From NCBI RefSeq assembly GCF_005049285.1, contig NZ_SOSC01000001.1, forward strand, positions 558,001 through 622,000: a stretch of 64,000 nucleotides of DNA, given 5' to 3'. Of the stretch, positions 34,793 to 44,481 are shown one piece after another. Origin of the DNA: Halorientalis salina (lineage in GTDB: Archaea > Halobacteriota > Halobacteria > Halobacteriales > Haloarculaceae). Below the pieces are notes generated by a model. That model saw only the letters and a list, made by a program, of their open reading frames with translations. It made no database searches and was not told the DNA's origin. The position numbers were made by a program, and so were the translations under genes. Numbering within the stretch: the stretch's first letter is position 1; each line of letters starts with the position of its first letter.

Positions 34793-34918
34793 TACAGTCC
34801 ACGGAGGGTGATTTCAGCGGGTTCGAGCACCGGCGACAGCTCCATCGCGGACGACGACTCGGTGCGTCACGCTGTGATCACTACGCTGACCGTCGTCTCG
34901 GCGCGGTCTCGTCGACTC

Positions 34919-35200
34919 TTACTGCAGTTCGAGCGCGCCGCGGTCGACGGCCCGCTTGACGTCGTCGCCGTGGTACGACATCGTGCTGGTGGCGATGGTC
35001 CCCGTCACCGGGCCGTCCAGTCGGAGCGTGAGTTCCGCGGGGTACTCGCCCTCGGCCGTCGTCTCGTCGGTAGCGTCGACGACTTCGACCCCCTGACCCG
35101 GCGTCAGGCCGAGGAACCGCTCGCGAACCTGGAACCGCTCGCCCGTCTCGATAGCTGTGCTGTCGTCCTCGTCGGCCGGCCGCTGGAGCATCTGAGGCAT
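34919..35200 (-). CDS. Uncharacterised small acidic protein
   Basis: 93 residues, not recognised. It looks beta-rich (ERFQVRERFLGLTPGQGVEVV, GEYPAELTLRLDGPVTG) and has no cysteine or membrane segment. ATG 35200 is preferred over 35344 because upstream residues are basic and the region (35201-35270) is AT-rich with TATA-like sequences suited to a promoter. The divergent 35201-35412 gap shows no gene. Confidence 0.55.
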   Translation of the reverse strand: MPQMLQRPADEDDSTAIETGERFQVRERFLGLTPGQGVEVVDATDETTAEGEYPAELTLRLDGPVTGTIATSTMSYHGDDVKRAVDRGALELQ

Positions 35201-35412
35201 TTCGTTTCGTTTTACAACTTCCACCTGTTTAGAGTTTATAGTAGATATGCCCGGTCTTTTATATCCCCTAACGATTTCGGGGGAAGACTGGTACCTATTG
35301 ACAACACCGGCATCGGCCCGAACACACGGGCTCCTCGAAATCAACGGCAGCGATGCCAGAGGGCCAGTTTCCGCAAAGACGACGAGACGCGATGTAGCGC
35401 CGGCGGGAGAAC

Positions 35413-36153
35413 TCAGCGGTCGTCGCGGTCAGATCGCTCGCCGGTCGCGCGCTGGGCGGCCTTGCGGAACAGCCCCCGCAGGGTGCGGGCCTCGCGGCCG
35501 GTCGGGTGGGCGCGACCGAGGAGGCGACGCCAGAGCCGCCGTACTTTGGGCCGTTTCTCCTCGGGGTGGTCGATCGCGACGAGGAAGTCCGCGAACTGGT
35601 CGTGGAGCCCCTCGATGGCCGCTTCCTCGGCCCGTTCGTGTCGCTGGTCGGGATGCTGGGTCGAGTCGAGCGTGAGCGTCCGCAACTCGTAGAGGACGAT
35701 GGTCGCCGCCTGGCCGAGGTTCAACACGGGGTAGTCCTCGCTGGCCGGGATCGAACAGATCTCGTCCAACTCTGCCAGTTCGTCGTTGGTCAGGCCGACC
35801 CGTTCCCGGCCGAAGACGATGGCGGTGTCGGCCTCGACGCCGTCGAGACCGTCGGCGAGTTCCCGGGGCGTCGAGAACGGATACCGGGTGTGTTTCGTCG
35901 GGTCCTCGTTCGTGACGGCCGTACAGCCGACGGTGTGGTACTCGGCGACCAGTTCCTCGAACTGGATAACCCGTGCGTTCGGCAGGACGTCCTCGCGGGC
36001 CTGGCCGGCGAAGCCGTACGCCTCCCCGTCGGGGTCGAGTTCGGGCGGGTCGACCAGCAACAGCTCCGAGAAGCCGAAGTTCTTCATCGACCTGGCGATG
36101 GTTCCGACGTTCCCCGGTTCCGTAGCGTCGACGACGGCGACAGCGAGCGACAT
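35413..36153 (-). CDS. trmJ: tRNA/rRNA 2'-O-methyltransferase, TrmJ-type SPOUT
   Basis: 246 residues. SPOUT knot motifs: VVDATEPGNVGTIARSMKNFG at the N-terminus, IVFGRERVGLTNDEL in the middle, and PASEDYPVLNLGQAATIVLYEL. TrmJ methylates ribose 32 of tRNA using S-adenosylmethionine. A C-terminal helical extension ends in a basic region (RRLLGRAHPTGREARTLRGL). It starts one base after the stop of the upstream gene 36155-36682, so both are probably one transcript. Confidence 0.88.
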   Translation of the reverse strand: MSLAVAVVDATEPGNVGTIARSMKNFGFSELLLVDPPELDPDGEAYGFAGQAREDVLPNARVIQFEELVAEYHTVGCTAVTNEDPTKHTRYPFSTPRELADGLDGVEADTAIVFGRERVGLTNDELAELDEICSIPASEDYPVLNLGQAATIVLYELRTLTLDSTQHPDQRHERAEEAAIEGLHDQFADFLVAIDHPEEKRPKVRRLWRRLLGRAHPTGREARTLRGLFRKAAQRATGERSDRDDR

Positions 36154-36154
36154 C

Positions 36155-36682
36155 TCAGAGGTCCAGGTCGTCCAGGTTCACGTCGAGGGCGTCCAGGTCC
36201 TCGTCGTCCAGTTTCTCCAACTCCTCTTCGAGCGTCGGGATGTCGTCGCTGATGTCGGGCTCTTCGGGGAGGTCGTCCGGGTCGGTGTTGACGTGGTCGA
36301 GGCCGCCGTACCCCTCGGGGGCGCGGCCGCCGCCGGCGAACCACTCCTGGAACTCGTCTTCGAGAACGGTGTCGCCGGCGTACTCCGAGCCGCCCTCCTC
36401 GCGGAACCAGTAGAGGAAGTCCGCCTCGTGGTCCGGACAGAGCAGGACTTCGCCCAGCGGTTCGCCGTAGATGACGCGGGCGACGTTACATTCCTGGATG
36501 TTCTCTTCGCCGTGAATCAGATAACACGCGTCGCAGGGTTCGCCCATCATCGTCGACAGCCGGACGATTCGGTCGCGCGTGTCCGGTTCCATCATCTCCA
36601 GCGGGCGCAACTCCCCGTTCTCGTCGAACACTTCCGCTTCGTCGAACCGCCAGCCGCGCAGCCCGATGTTGACCTTGCCCAT
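36155..36682 (-). CDS. Uncharacterised protein with Cys/His cluster, upstream of trmJ
   Basis: 175 residues, family not recognised. Cysteines in [22 protein letters not shown] and [14 protein letters not shown] suggest a zinc or iron site. The last 60 residues are Asp/Glu-rich and low in complexity. It opens with [15 protein letters not shown]. Tight linkage to trmJ (one base apart) hints at an RNA-related role, but that is only context. Confidence 0.7.
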   Translation of the reverse strand: MGKVNIGLRGWRFDEAEVFDENGELRPLEMMEPDTRDRIVRLSTMMGEPCDACYLIHGEENIQECNVARVIYGEPLGEVLLCPDHEADFLYWFREEGGSEYAGDTVLEDEFQEWFAGGGRAPEGYGGLDHVNTDPDDLPEEPDISDDIPTLEEELEKLDDEDLDALDVNLDDLDL

Positions 36683-36793
36683 ACGTGGTAGCTAGCCGAC
36701 TGACCGACATAAGCAGCATGGACTCGGGGTCGGCGCCGAATCGGATTGTTTTTCAGAATTGAAAGCTAACGGCCAAAACACTTAATTATCGAT

Positions 36794-38932
36794 ATGACCG
36801 TCACACCGCGCATTCGAGTTTTATACGTCGGGTCGGACGCCGATTTCGAAAGCGCAGTTGCCAGTGATATCGATACTGAGACTGAGGTCGTTCGGAAACG
36901 GCAGACCGTTTCCGGCGAGTTGGACGAGCTATCCGACGGGTCGTTCGATTGCGTGGTTTGTGACTCCGAGTTACCCGAGGACGACTGGACGGCGGTACAC
37001 CGGGCAGTGCAGGAAACAGCACCCGCCACGCCGTTCGTCCTCCTCGCGTACGACGACAGCGTCGTCAGCTCGGCACTCGACGCGGGGATCACCGAGTACG
37101 TCCTGGTGAACTCGGACCCGGAGCCGTACATAACTGCAGCCAGGCGGATCTCGCATGCGGCCGAGCGGTACCGAGCCACGAACGGGTCGGCGAACGACGA
37201 GTGGGGCCAATCGTTACTGGCGGAAACGACGGACACGATCTGCGTCGTCGACGATGGCGGAACGATCCAGTACGTCAGCCCGTCCGCGAACCGGCTGTTC
37301 GACGGTGCCGGTCGAGACCTGAAGGGAGAGACGATCGAATCGATCGTCCACCCCGACGATACCGAGCGGGTTCGCGAGGCCTTCGAGACAGTGCTCGCGT
37401 CGCCGGACCGGGCAGTGACAGTTCAGTTCCGAACCCGGTGTGGCGACGGGGAACGGAACTGGGTCGAGTGTCGGGCTCGCAATCGGATCTCGAACCCGGA
37501 TATAGGGGGCGTCGTCGTGACGCTCACCGACATCTCCGAACACAAGCACCGTGAGCGTGAACTCCGACGGTTTCGGGCAGTGATCGAGCAGGCCGGACAC
37601 GCGATTTACATCACGGACACCGACGGGACGATAGAGTACGTCAACCCGGCGTTCGAGGAATCGACCGGCTACAGCTACGAGGAAGCAGTCGGAGACTGCC
37701 CGAACATCCTGAACTCCGGCGAGCACAGTAGCGAGTACTACGCGTCGCTGTGGGACACGATCCTCTCGGGCAACGTCTGGAAGGGGGAAGTCATAAACGA
37801 GCGAAAGGACGGCCATCGGTACGTCATCGAGCAGACCATCGCACCCGTCGAAGACGCCGAGGGGAACATCGACCGGTTCGTCGCGATCAACACGGACATC
37901 ACCCAGCGGAAGGCATACGAACAGAAGCTAGAACAGTACGAGCAGATAATCGAGAACCTGCCCGTCGGCGTGTTTCGGACGACGCCCGGCGAATCCGGGG
38001 AGTTCGTCGAGGTGAACGCCACGCTGGTATCGATGTACGACGCCTACTCGAAAAGCGAGCTATTGGACCGGAACGTCAGCGATTTCTACGCCGATACCGA
38101 CGACCGCACCGCGTTCAGTCGTCGGCTTTGCGAGGAAGGCTCCATTACCGGACTGGAAGTCGAACAGGAAACGCTCGCCGGCGAACGGCTACAGGTGTCG
38201 CTCACGGCGATGAAGACCGAAGAGGACGGCGACGTCTACTTCGACGGCGTCCTCCAGGACATCACCGAGCGGAAACGCCGCGAACGGGAACTCGAACGGA
38301 AAAACGAGCAGCTCGAACAGTTCGCCAGCATCGTCACGCACGACCTCCGGAATCCGCTCAACGTCGCCCAGTCGCGACTCGAAATAATCGAGCAACGGTG
38401 CGAGAGCGAGGAGTTCGGCGAGAACGTCGCTATCATCGACGAGCAACTCGTCCGGATGGAGGAACTCATCGAGGACGTCCTGGCGATCGCGCGACACGGC
38501 AAACGTGTCGAGGAGACCGAGCCGATGGATCTGGGGGCGCTTGTCGAGAGCTGCTGGCAGACGGTCGAGACGGCCGAGGCCGAGATCATCGTCGACACGG
38601 ACCTGACCGTCGAGGTCGATACCAGCCGGGCACAGCAACTGTTCGAGAACCTGTTCCGAAACGCCATCGAACACGGCGGGCGGGACGTCACCGTCCGGGT
38701 CGACACGCTCCCAGACGGCTTCTACGTCGAAGACGACGGCCCCGGCATCGACCCTGCGGAACGGGGTTCCGTCTTCGAGCACGGTTTCACGACCAACGAA
38801 TCCGGAACCGGGTTCGGGCTCAGCATCGTTCAGGAGATCGTCGACGCCCACGGCTGGGACATCAACGCCACGGCGGGCACGCGTGGCGGCGCACGGTTCG
38901 AGATAACCGGTCTCGACACCGATCACGAATAG
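36794..38932 (+). CDS. Receiver-like/PAS multi-sensor histidine kinase
   Basis: 712 residues, soluble. Order: receiver-like domain (1 to about 115; Asp in VVCDSELPEDD), then three PAS domains (about 135-250, 255-375, 380-495), with PAC ends such as VTLTDISEHKHRERE and INTDITQRKAYEQKLEQYE. HisKA follows with phosphorylated His516 in VTHDLRNPLN, then the HATPase domain with N box NLFRNAIEHGG, DDGPGI and GTGFGLSIV. No membrane helix, so it senses a cytoplasmic signal, unknown here. No response regulator is adjacent. Confidence 0.92.
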   Translation: MTVTPRIRVLYVGSDADFESAVASDIDTETEVVRKRQTVSGELDELSDGSFDCVVCDSELPEDDWTAVHRAVQETAPATPFVLLAYDDSVVSSALDAGITEYVLVNSDPEPYITAARRISHAAERYRATNGSANDEWGQSLLAETTDTICVVDDGGTIQYVSPSANRLFDGAGRDLKGETIESIVHPDDTERVREAFETVLASPDRAVTVQFRTRCGDGERNWVECRARNRISNPDIGGVVVTLTDISEHKHRERELRRFRAVIEQAGHAIYITDTDGTIEYVNPAFEESTGYSYEEAVGDCPNILNSGEHSSEYYASLWDTILSGNVWKGEVINERKDGHRYVIEQTIAPVEDAEGNIDRFVAINTDITQRKAYEQKLEQYEQIIENLPVGVFRTTPGESGEFVEVNATLVSMYDAYSKSELLDRNVSDFYADTDDRTAFSRRLCEEGSITGLEVEQETLAGERLQVSLTAMKTEEDGDVYFDGVLQDITERKRRERELERKNEQLEQFASIVTHDLRNPLNVAQSRLEIIEQRCESEEFGENVAIIDEQLVRMEELIEDVLAIARHGKRVEETEPMDLGALVESCWQTVETAEAEIIVDTDLTVEVDTSRAQQLFENLFRNAIEHGGRDVTVRVDTLPDGFYVEDDGPGIDPAERGSVFEHGFTTNESGTGFGLSIVQEIVDAHGWDINATAGTRGGARFEITGLDTDHE

Positions 38933-39019
38933 CGCGGGGAGGCCAAACATGCCCTCGATCGAGTGGCGCCGAACGACCGGGAACCGACAGTTTTTGTCCG
39001 TCCCACCCAACCGGAAGAC

Positions 39020-40156
39020 ATGCGCAACGTCGACGCGGCCGGGCTGGGCATCGGCGACGATCACCCGCCCCGCATCATGGGCGTCCTTAACGTCTCCAGC
39101 GAATCACCGTACGAACCCAGCGTCTTCGACGACGCGGGGGAAGCCGCCGCCTACGTCGACGAGCAACTCATCGACCAGGGGGCAGACATCGTCGACGTCG
39201 GCCTCGAATCCGCCAACAAGAAGTTCGAGGTCCTCTCAGCGGAGGGGGAACTGGACCGACTCGACACCGCCGTCGAAACCATCGAGAGCGTCAGCGGTGA
39301 CGCGGTCTTCTCGATCGAAACCCGCTATCACGAGGTCGCCGAGGCGGCCCTCGATCGGGGGTTCGACATGGTCAACGACATCTGTGGCTTCGCCGACCCC
39401 GAGATGCCACGGGTCTGTGAAGCGTACGACGTGGCCGTCGCGAAGATGGCCAGCCCGCCGGACCTCGAACGCCCCGGCGCGGTCGAAAAACCCGACGACA
39501 TCTACGACGCCCTCGAACTGAACGGCTTCACCGACAAGACCATCCTCGATCCGGCCTTCGGCGGGTGGAGCGAGGACAAGACCCTCGAAGACGACCGCGA
39601 GACGTTCCGCCGACTCAGGGAGTTCCGGGGCTACGGCTACCCGATTTTGGTCTCGATCAACCGGAAGAACTTCCTCCGGGACCTGGCGGGCCGCTCCACC
39701 GAGGCGGCGCTCCCGGTGAGTCTCGCGGCCACCTCGATGGCCGTCGAGCGCGGGGCCCACGTGATCCGAACCCACGACGTGGCCGAAACCCGGGACGCCG
39801 CGATCATCGGTGACGCCTTCACTCGGGACCGACTCCGCGACGCCGACGCAGGCGTCGAAGAACTCGACGTGAGCACCACCGGAGAGGTCGAACGACACGC
39901 CGAGCGCCTGGGAGTCGACGCGTCGTACCCCGAGGACGCGGTCTGCAAGGTGTTCGAACTCTCCGGACTCGACGCCGCTGCTCGCGACCAGCTTCGGACC
40001 CAGGCCGGCACCTACGGAGCCACCGTCGCCGAGGGAACGGGCGACCGGTTGCTCCTGTTCGGCACCGTCGGAACCCTCGACCGTCTCGCCGACGGCTTCG
40101 ACGGGTCGGATCGGATCGAACGTGCCCTCGAACGAATCGGAGATTCACTTAAATGA
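39020..40156 (+). CDS. folP: Dihydropteroate synthase-like protein
   Basis: 378 residues. A TIM-barrel pterin-binding enzyme joining pterin diphosphate to p-aminobenzoate in folate-type cofactor synthesis. Motifs: GVLNVSSESPYEPS (in place of bacterial GVLNVTPDSF), GADIVDVGLES, VNDICGFADPEM, LVSINRKNFLRDL, and HVIRTHDVAETRDA. The C-terminal 90 residues are an extra domain. No folC fusion, unlike some haloarchaeal FolP. The MptE gene downstream makes the pterin diphosphate substrate, which supports the call. ATG 39020 fits the family start. Confidence 0.85.
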   Translation: MRNVDAAGLGIGDDHPPRIMGVLNVSSESPYEPSVFDDAGEAAAYVDEQLIDQGADIVDVGLESANKKFEVLSAEGELDRLDTAVETIESVSGDAVFSIETRYHEVAEAALDRGFDMVNDICGFADPEMPRVCEAYDVAVAKMASPPDLERPGAVEKPDDIYDALELNGFTDKTILDPAFGGWSEDKTLEDDRETFRRLREFRGYGYPILVSINRKNFLRDLAGRSTEAALPVSLAATSMAVERGAHVIRTHDVAETRDAAIIGDAFTRDRLRDADAGVEELDVSTTGEVERHAERLGVDASYPEDAVCKVFELSGLDAAARDQLRTQAGTYGATVAEGTGDRLLLFGTVGTLDRLADGFDGSDRIERALERIGDSLK

Positions 40157-40356
40157 GAGGGTCCCGTCCGGCGAATACGCCGAGAGATCGAATCGCAGGA
40201 GGGCGACGGTCCGGGGTGTCTGACGGAGAGAGAAAACTTATGCCAGATGCGCCAGAACACTCAGGTGAAGGCCGAAAGGGCACCCGGGTAGGGGTACCAG
40301 GTTGTGCCATTTCGGCTCGTCCCGATTTATCTGGACCTACGTGGTGAGCGACAGGT

Positions 40357-41046
40357 ATGGAATTCGAGAGCTGGAACCCCGTCTACGAGCGCATACTCGC
40401 GGACTTCGGGTTCGACCGCGCCGCCGACGAACGGGCACGTGACGTCATCGCGACGTTGACCGATCCCTTCGACCTTTCGCGTCTCTCGCTTGCCGACCGT
40501 CGGGTCGCCATCGCCGGCGCTGGTCCGTCGCTCACCGGCGAAATCGACCGAGCGGCGTCGGCCGACGCCGTCCTCGCCGCGTCGACGGCGGCCGATCGGC
40601 TGCTGGCGAACGGCGTCGACGTGGACTGTATGGTTACGGACCTCGACAAGACGCCCGAGACCGCCCGGAGACTCACCGAGCGGGGCGTCCCGGTTGCAGC
40701 ACACGCCCACGGGGACAACGTTCCGGCGGTCCGCCGGTACGTTCCGACCTTCGAGGGAGCGTGGGTGTTGCCGACGACGCAGGCCGAGCCGGTCGGTCCG
40801 GTTCTGAACGTCGGCGGGTTCACCGACGGCGACCGGGCCGCCTTCCTCGCCGATCACCTGGACGCCGCCGAACTGGTGTTCGTCGGGTGGGACTTCGACG
40901 ACCCGGACGTGACTCCGACGAAGCGCCGGAAGTTGGTGTGGGCCGAGCGACTGCTGTACTGGCTCGAACGCCGACGCGGCGAACGGTTCGACGTACTCGA
41001 CGGCCGCCGCGAGGCGCTGGACACGGCGGCGCTACCGGTGGACTAG
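40357..41046 (+). CDS. mptE: 6-hydroxymethyl-7,8-dihydropterin diphosphokinase, MptE-type
   Basis: 229 residues of the archaeal DUF115/COG1634 family, which replaces bacterial FolK. Motifs: VAIAGAGPSLTGEIDRA (nucleotide-binding), VDCMVTDLDKTPE, AHAHGDNVPAV and VGWDFDD. It supplies pterin diphosphate to the adjacent dihydropteroate synthase. GATTTAT at 40324-40330 gives near-leaderless spacing. The stop overlaps the stop of the convergent gene at 41043 by 3 bases. Confidence 0.88.
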   Translation: MEFESWNPVYERILADFGFDRAADERARDVIATLTDPFDLSRLSLADRRVAIAGAGPSLTGEIDRAASADAVLAASTAADRLLANGVDVDCMVTDLDKTPETARRLTERGVPVAAHAHGDNVPAVRRYVPTFEGAWVLPTTQAEPVGPVLNVGGFTDGDRAAFLADHLDAAELVFVGWDFDDPDVTPTKRRKLVWAERLLYWLERRRGERFDVLDGRREALDTAALPVD

Positions 41047-41741
41047 TCGAAGCGGCGGTCGACTTCCTCGAGCACCTCGTCGATGGTCCGTCGCTCAGCC
41101 TCGACGAGGACGCGCCGGACCTCGTCGGTGTAGTCGAGCGTCACGGACGGTGTGGGCATCCCGAGCGCCAGCGGGCCGGCCAGCAGTTCCCCGGTGTCGA
41201 CGGTCTCGGTGAACCGGAAGGCGTCGGGGTACTCGCGGAGCGGTTCGGTAAAGGCGAAGTGCTCTTCGACGAGTTGCTCGGCCTCGGACCGTGAGAGCGT
41301 CGCCTCGACGGCCGGCCAGAACTCGTCTTCCTCGGCCTCGACGATCGGTCTGGCAGCCTCGGCCAGACGGCGCTGTTGCTCGACCAGGCGCTCTCGGATC
41401 TCGCCTCGGCGCTCCTCGGAGAGGTCCTCGCGCAGCGACTGGTAGAACGTATCGTGAGACAGCGCCTCGTCGCTGTAGTCCTCGAACTCCGCGTCGGGGG
41501 TTTCCGCGTAATCCAGCAGCACCTGTACCTGATCGAGCACGTCCTGTTCGTACGATTCAAGGGCCGGTTTGACGACGTGACGGTCCAGCAGGTAGTTCTT
41601 CTTGACGAGTTTGCTGACGACCCGACCGCCCTGCGACGTGCCACCGGCGAACGCCGCCGTCACGTCGAACCGGTCGTAGGCCGCCGTCATGATGTCGTCG
41701 ACGTACGTCTCGAACCCCGTTTCGAGGGCCTCTCTGGTCAT
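41043..41741 (-). CDS. Uncharacterised helical acidic protein
   Basis: 232 residues, not recognised. It begins MTREALETGFETYVDDIMTA and contains FAGGTSQGGRVVSKLVKKN, then long charged helices that may coil (EERRGEIRERLVEQQRRLAEAARP). It ends in a helix VEAERRTIDEVLEEVDRRFD. No cysteines or membrane segments. It is convergent with mptE; codon bias and acidity support it as real. Confidence 0.7.
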   Translation of the reverse strand: MTREALETGFETYVDDIMTAAYDRFDVTAAFAGGTSQGGRVVSKLVKKNYLLDRHVVKPALESYEQDVLDQVQVLLDYAETPDAEFEDYSDEALSHDTFYQSLREDLSEERRGEIRERLVEQQRRLAEAARPIVEAEEDEFWPAVEATLSRSEAEQLVEEHFAFTEPLREYPDAFRFTETVDTGELLAGPLALGMPTPSVTLDYTDEVRRVLVEAERRTIDEVLEEVDRRFD

Positions 41742-41799
41742 ACTACCGACGTTCGATCGACCCCGACCTAATTCTGTCGGACGTTCAAGGGATCGAGTC

Positions 41800-41823
41800 G
41801 GCCGGCGGGTTGGTCCAGCCGGC
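41800..41823 (-). terminator. GC hairpin downstream of quinone oxidoreductase gene
   Basis: GGCCGGC/GCCGGCC, a 7-bp perfect stem with a 10-base loop, sits 46 bases beyond the stop of the leftward gene ending at 41869. A role in 3'-end formation is inferred; there is no clear T-run. Confidence 0.3.
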
Positions 41824-41868
41824 CAGCGGAGCGACGCCGCCTCCCCGCTAGTTCCCCCGTGTAACCGC

Positions 41869-42840
41869 TCAGGGCTTCAGGACGACTTTCCCGCTGGATT
41901 TGCGGTCCTCGATGAACTCGTGGGCCTCGGCAGCCTCGTCCAGGGAGAACTCGTGGCCGACGATGACTTCCAGGTCGCCGGTCCCGAGGGCCTCGGTGAG
42001 CTTCGGCACGGCCTGGAAGACGCGACCCGGATCGCGGTACATCGCCTGCCCCAGGTGGTAGCCGATGACGGTGTGGTTGTTGAAGAGGAGGTCGCTCGTG
42101 TTGGGCTTGCCCGGCTCGCCGCTGGCGGCCCCGAACGAGACCATCCGCCCGAAGTGTTTCAGGCACTTCATGCTCTCGGTGGTCGTGTCGCTGCCGATGC
42201 CGTCGAGCACGAGATCGACGCCGTCGCCGTCGGTGTGGTCGTTGACAGCCTCGACGAAGTCGACTTCGGTGTACTGGATCGGGTGGTCACACCCGAGGTC
42301 CTCGGCGAGCCCGAGTTTCTCGTCGGTGCTCGCGGTGCCGTACACTTCGGCACCGGCGTTGCTGGCGAGCTGGACGGCGGCGGTCCCGACGCCACCCGCG
42401 GCAGCGTGAATCAGCACGGACTCGTCCTCGGTGAGGTCGCCCCACTCGAACAGGCAGTTGTGCGCGGTGAGGAACTGAACGGGGAAGCCAGCGCCCTCCG
42501 AGAAACTCATGTTCTCGGGCAGGTCGAACACGCCCGAGGCGTTGGCGATGGCGTACTCCGCATAGCCGCCGTGGTTGACGAAGCCCATGACCTCGTCGCC
42601 GACCTCGCGGCCGACCCCGTCACCGACGGCGTCGACGACGCCCGCGACTTCCATCCCGGGCGTGTAGTTGGGCTCCGGCCCGCCCTGGTAGTGGCCGCGG
42701 CGCTGCATGATGTCCGCGAAGTTGATCCCCGCAGCCTTCACTTCGACGCGGAGTTCGCCCGCATCCGGTTCCGGTTTCTCGGTGTCGTTGACCTCGATGA
42801 CCGAACTGTCGCCAAACTCTGTTACCTCTACAGCTTTCAT
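41869..42840 (-). CDS. NADPH:quinone oxidoreductase family (zinc-free MDR) protein
   Basis: 323 residues of the medium-chain dehydrogenase superfamily, quinone-reductase branch. N-terminal barrel with AGINFADIMQRRGHYQGG, TPGMEVAGVVDAVG; Rossmann motif AAAGGVGTAAVQLA; then DGIGSDTTTESMKCL, and end SGKVVLKP. Structural and catalytic zinc cysteines are absent, as in this branch. It reduces quinones or enones with NADPH; the exact substrate is unknown. It is divergent from the FAD oxidase at 43039. Confidence 0.9.
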   Translation of the reverse strand: MKAVEVTEFGDSSVIEVNDTEKPEPDAGELRVEVKAAGINFADIMQRRGHYQGGPEPNYTPGMEVAGVVDAVGDGVGREVGDEVMGFVNHGGYAEYAIANASGVFDLPENMSFSEGAGFPVQFLTAHNCLFEWGDLTEDESVLIHAAAGGVGTAAVQLASNAGAEVYGTASTDEKLGLAEDLGCDHPIQYTEVDFVEAVNDHTDGDGVDLVLDGIGSDTTTESMKCLKHFGRMVSFGAASGEPGKPNTSDLLFNNHTVIGYHLGQAMYRDPGRVFQAVPKLTEALGTGDLEVIVGHEFSLDEAAEAHEFIEDRKSSGKVVLKP

Positions 42841-43038
42841 GATTTACCATTGTAAACAGATGGGCATAAATCACACCCATCCGGCACCACGGACCGGAAG
42901 CCAAAGGGAAACCGACCACGCTCGAACGGCGAAGTCCGACGCGACCCACGACGGACCGCCGTCGTGTGTCCCGGTCGGTATGAACCACCTGTCGTTTGCG
43001 GCGTAAGTTTAAGCCACCGGGGGCGTGCCATACTGGAC

Positions 43039-44463
43039 ATGGGATACGATTGCGAGTTCCTCACAGACGTCGTCGAGGACGGGTCGGTGTCGTTCGGCGA
43101 CTCGGCGCGGGAGAGTCACGCGGCGGACTGGGCCGCCGACGAGGCCGGTACCGGCGTCACGCCCGACGCCGTCGTCTGGCCCGAATCGACGGCCGACGTC
43201 TCGGCAGTGCTCGACGCCGCCAACGACCGCGGGATCCCGGTGACACCGTACGCCGCCGGAACGAGCCTGGAGGGCAACGCCGTGCCCGAGTACGCGGGCA
43301 TCAGTATGGACCTCACGCGCATGAACGACGTGCTGGAGGTCCGAGCGGACGACTTCCAGATCGACGTCCAGCCCGGCGTCATGGGCACTGCCATCGACGA
43401 AACGGTCAACGCCGAGGGCCTTTTTTTCCCGCCGCTCCCCTCCTCGGGCGGCATCTCGACGATCGGCGGGATGATCGCCAACGACGCCAGCGGGATGCAG
43501 ACGGTCAAGTACGGCGAGATCGCCGACTGGGTGCTCGAACTGGAGGCGGTCCTCGCGGACGGGTCGGTCGTCACCGCCGGGTCGAAGGCCGTCAAGACCT
43601 CCAGCGGCTACAATCTGAAGGACGTACTCATCGGCAGCGAGGGCACCCTCGGCGTGGTGACCCGAGCGACGCTCGAACTCGAAGGCATCCCCCAGCAGAT
43701 CCGTGGTGGGCGGGCGATCTTCCCGACGCTCGACGACGCCGCCGAAGCCGTCTTCGACGCCGTCCGGTCGGGCGTCGACGTGGCCAAGATCGAACTGGTC
43801 GACGCGATCAGTGCCGAGATGGCTAACGACTATCTCGGGACCGACCTCCCCGACGCGCCGATGACGTTCGTCGAGTTCCACGCCAACCACGGCGTCGAGG
43901 AGGAGATCGACTTCTGCCGGACCATCTTCGAGTCCCACGACGCGGAGCGCTTCGAGATGGCCGACGAGGACGCGATGGACGAACTCTGGGAGGCCCGGAG
44001 CGAACTCGCCTTCGCCCTCCAGACCTGGGACCCCGATAGAAAGCCGCTCCATCCGGGCGACGTGACCGTCCCCATCAGCAAACTCCCCGAGATCATCCGC
44101 TACGCGAAGGACCTCGGCGCGGAACACGACACGGTCGTTCCCTGCTTCGGACACGCCGGCGACGGCAACGTCCACTATACGCCGCTGGTCGACCACAGCG
44201 ACCCCGACGACGTCGCGACGGGCGAGGAGATCTACACGGCTGTCGTCGAGAAGGCCATCGAACTGGGCGGGACCTGCACCGGCGAACACGGCGTCGGTCG
44301 GGGCAAACGGGAGTACCTGGAACTCGAACACGGTGCCGAAAGCGTCGAGGCGATGCGGGCGGTCAAGCGCGCACTGGACCCCAGGGACACGCTCAATCCC
44401 GGGAAGATCTTCCCCGAGACCGCACAGGGAGAGCGCGTCCAGGCCGAACCGACCGACGACTGA
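43039..44463 (+). CDS. FAD-linked oxidase, GlcD / D-lactate dehydrogenase-like
   Basis: 474 residues of the VAO/PCMH flavoprotein family. FAD motifs: VTPYAAGTSLEGNAVPEYAG, PPLPSSGGISTIGGMIANDASG, YNLKDVLIGSEGTLGVVT. The C-terminal substrate domain contains VPCFGHAGDGNVHYTPL and GEHGVGRGKREYL (metal/substrate His). It oxidises a 2-hydroxyacid such as D-lactate or glycolate. No GlcE or GlcF gene is adjacent, so the D-lactate dehydrogenase type is preferred. ATG 43039 begins the family-like sequence. Confidence 0.88.
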   Translation: MGYDCEFLTDVVEDGSVSFGDSARESHAADWAADEAGTGVTPDAVVWPESTADVSAVLDAANDRGIPVTPYAAGTSLEGNAVPEYAGISMDLTRMNDVLEVRADDFQIDVQPGVMGTAIDETVNAEGLFFPPLPSSGGISTIGGMIANDASGMQTVKYGEIADWVLELEAVLADGSVVTAGSKAVKTSSGYNLKDVLIGSEGTLGVVTRATLELEGIPQQIRGGRAIFPTLDDAAEAVFDAVRSGVDVAKIELVDAISAEMANDYLGTDLPDAPMTFVEFHANHGVEEEIDFCRTIFESHDAERFEMADEDAMDELWEARSELAFALQTWDPDRKPLHPGDVTVPISKLPEIIRYAKDLGAEHDTVVPCFGHAGDGNVHYTPLVDHSDPDDVATGEEIYTAVVEKAIELGGTCTGEHGVGRGKREYLELEHGAESVEAMRAVKRALDPRDTLNPGKIFPETAQGERVQAEPTDD

Positions 44464-44481
44464 CGACGCGGTCCGGGACGG

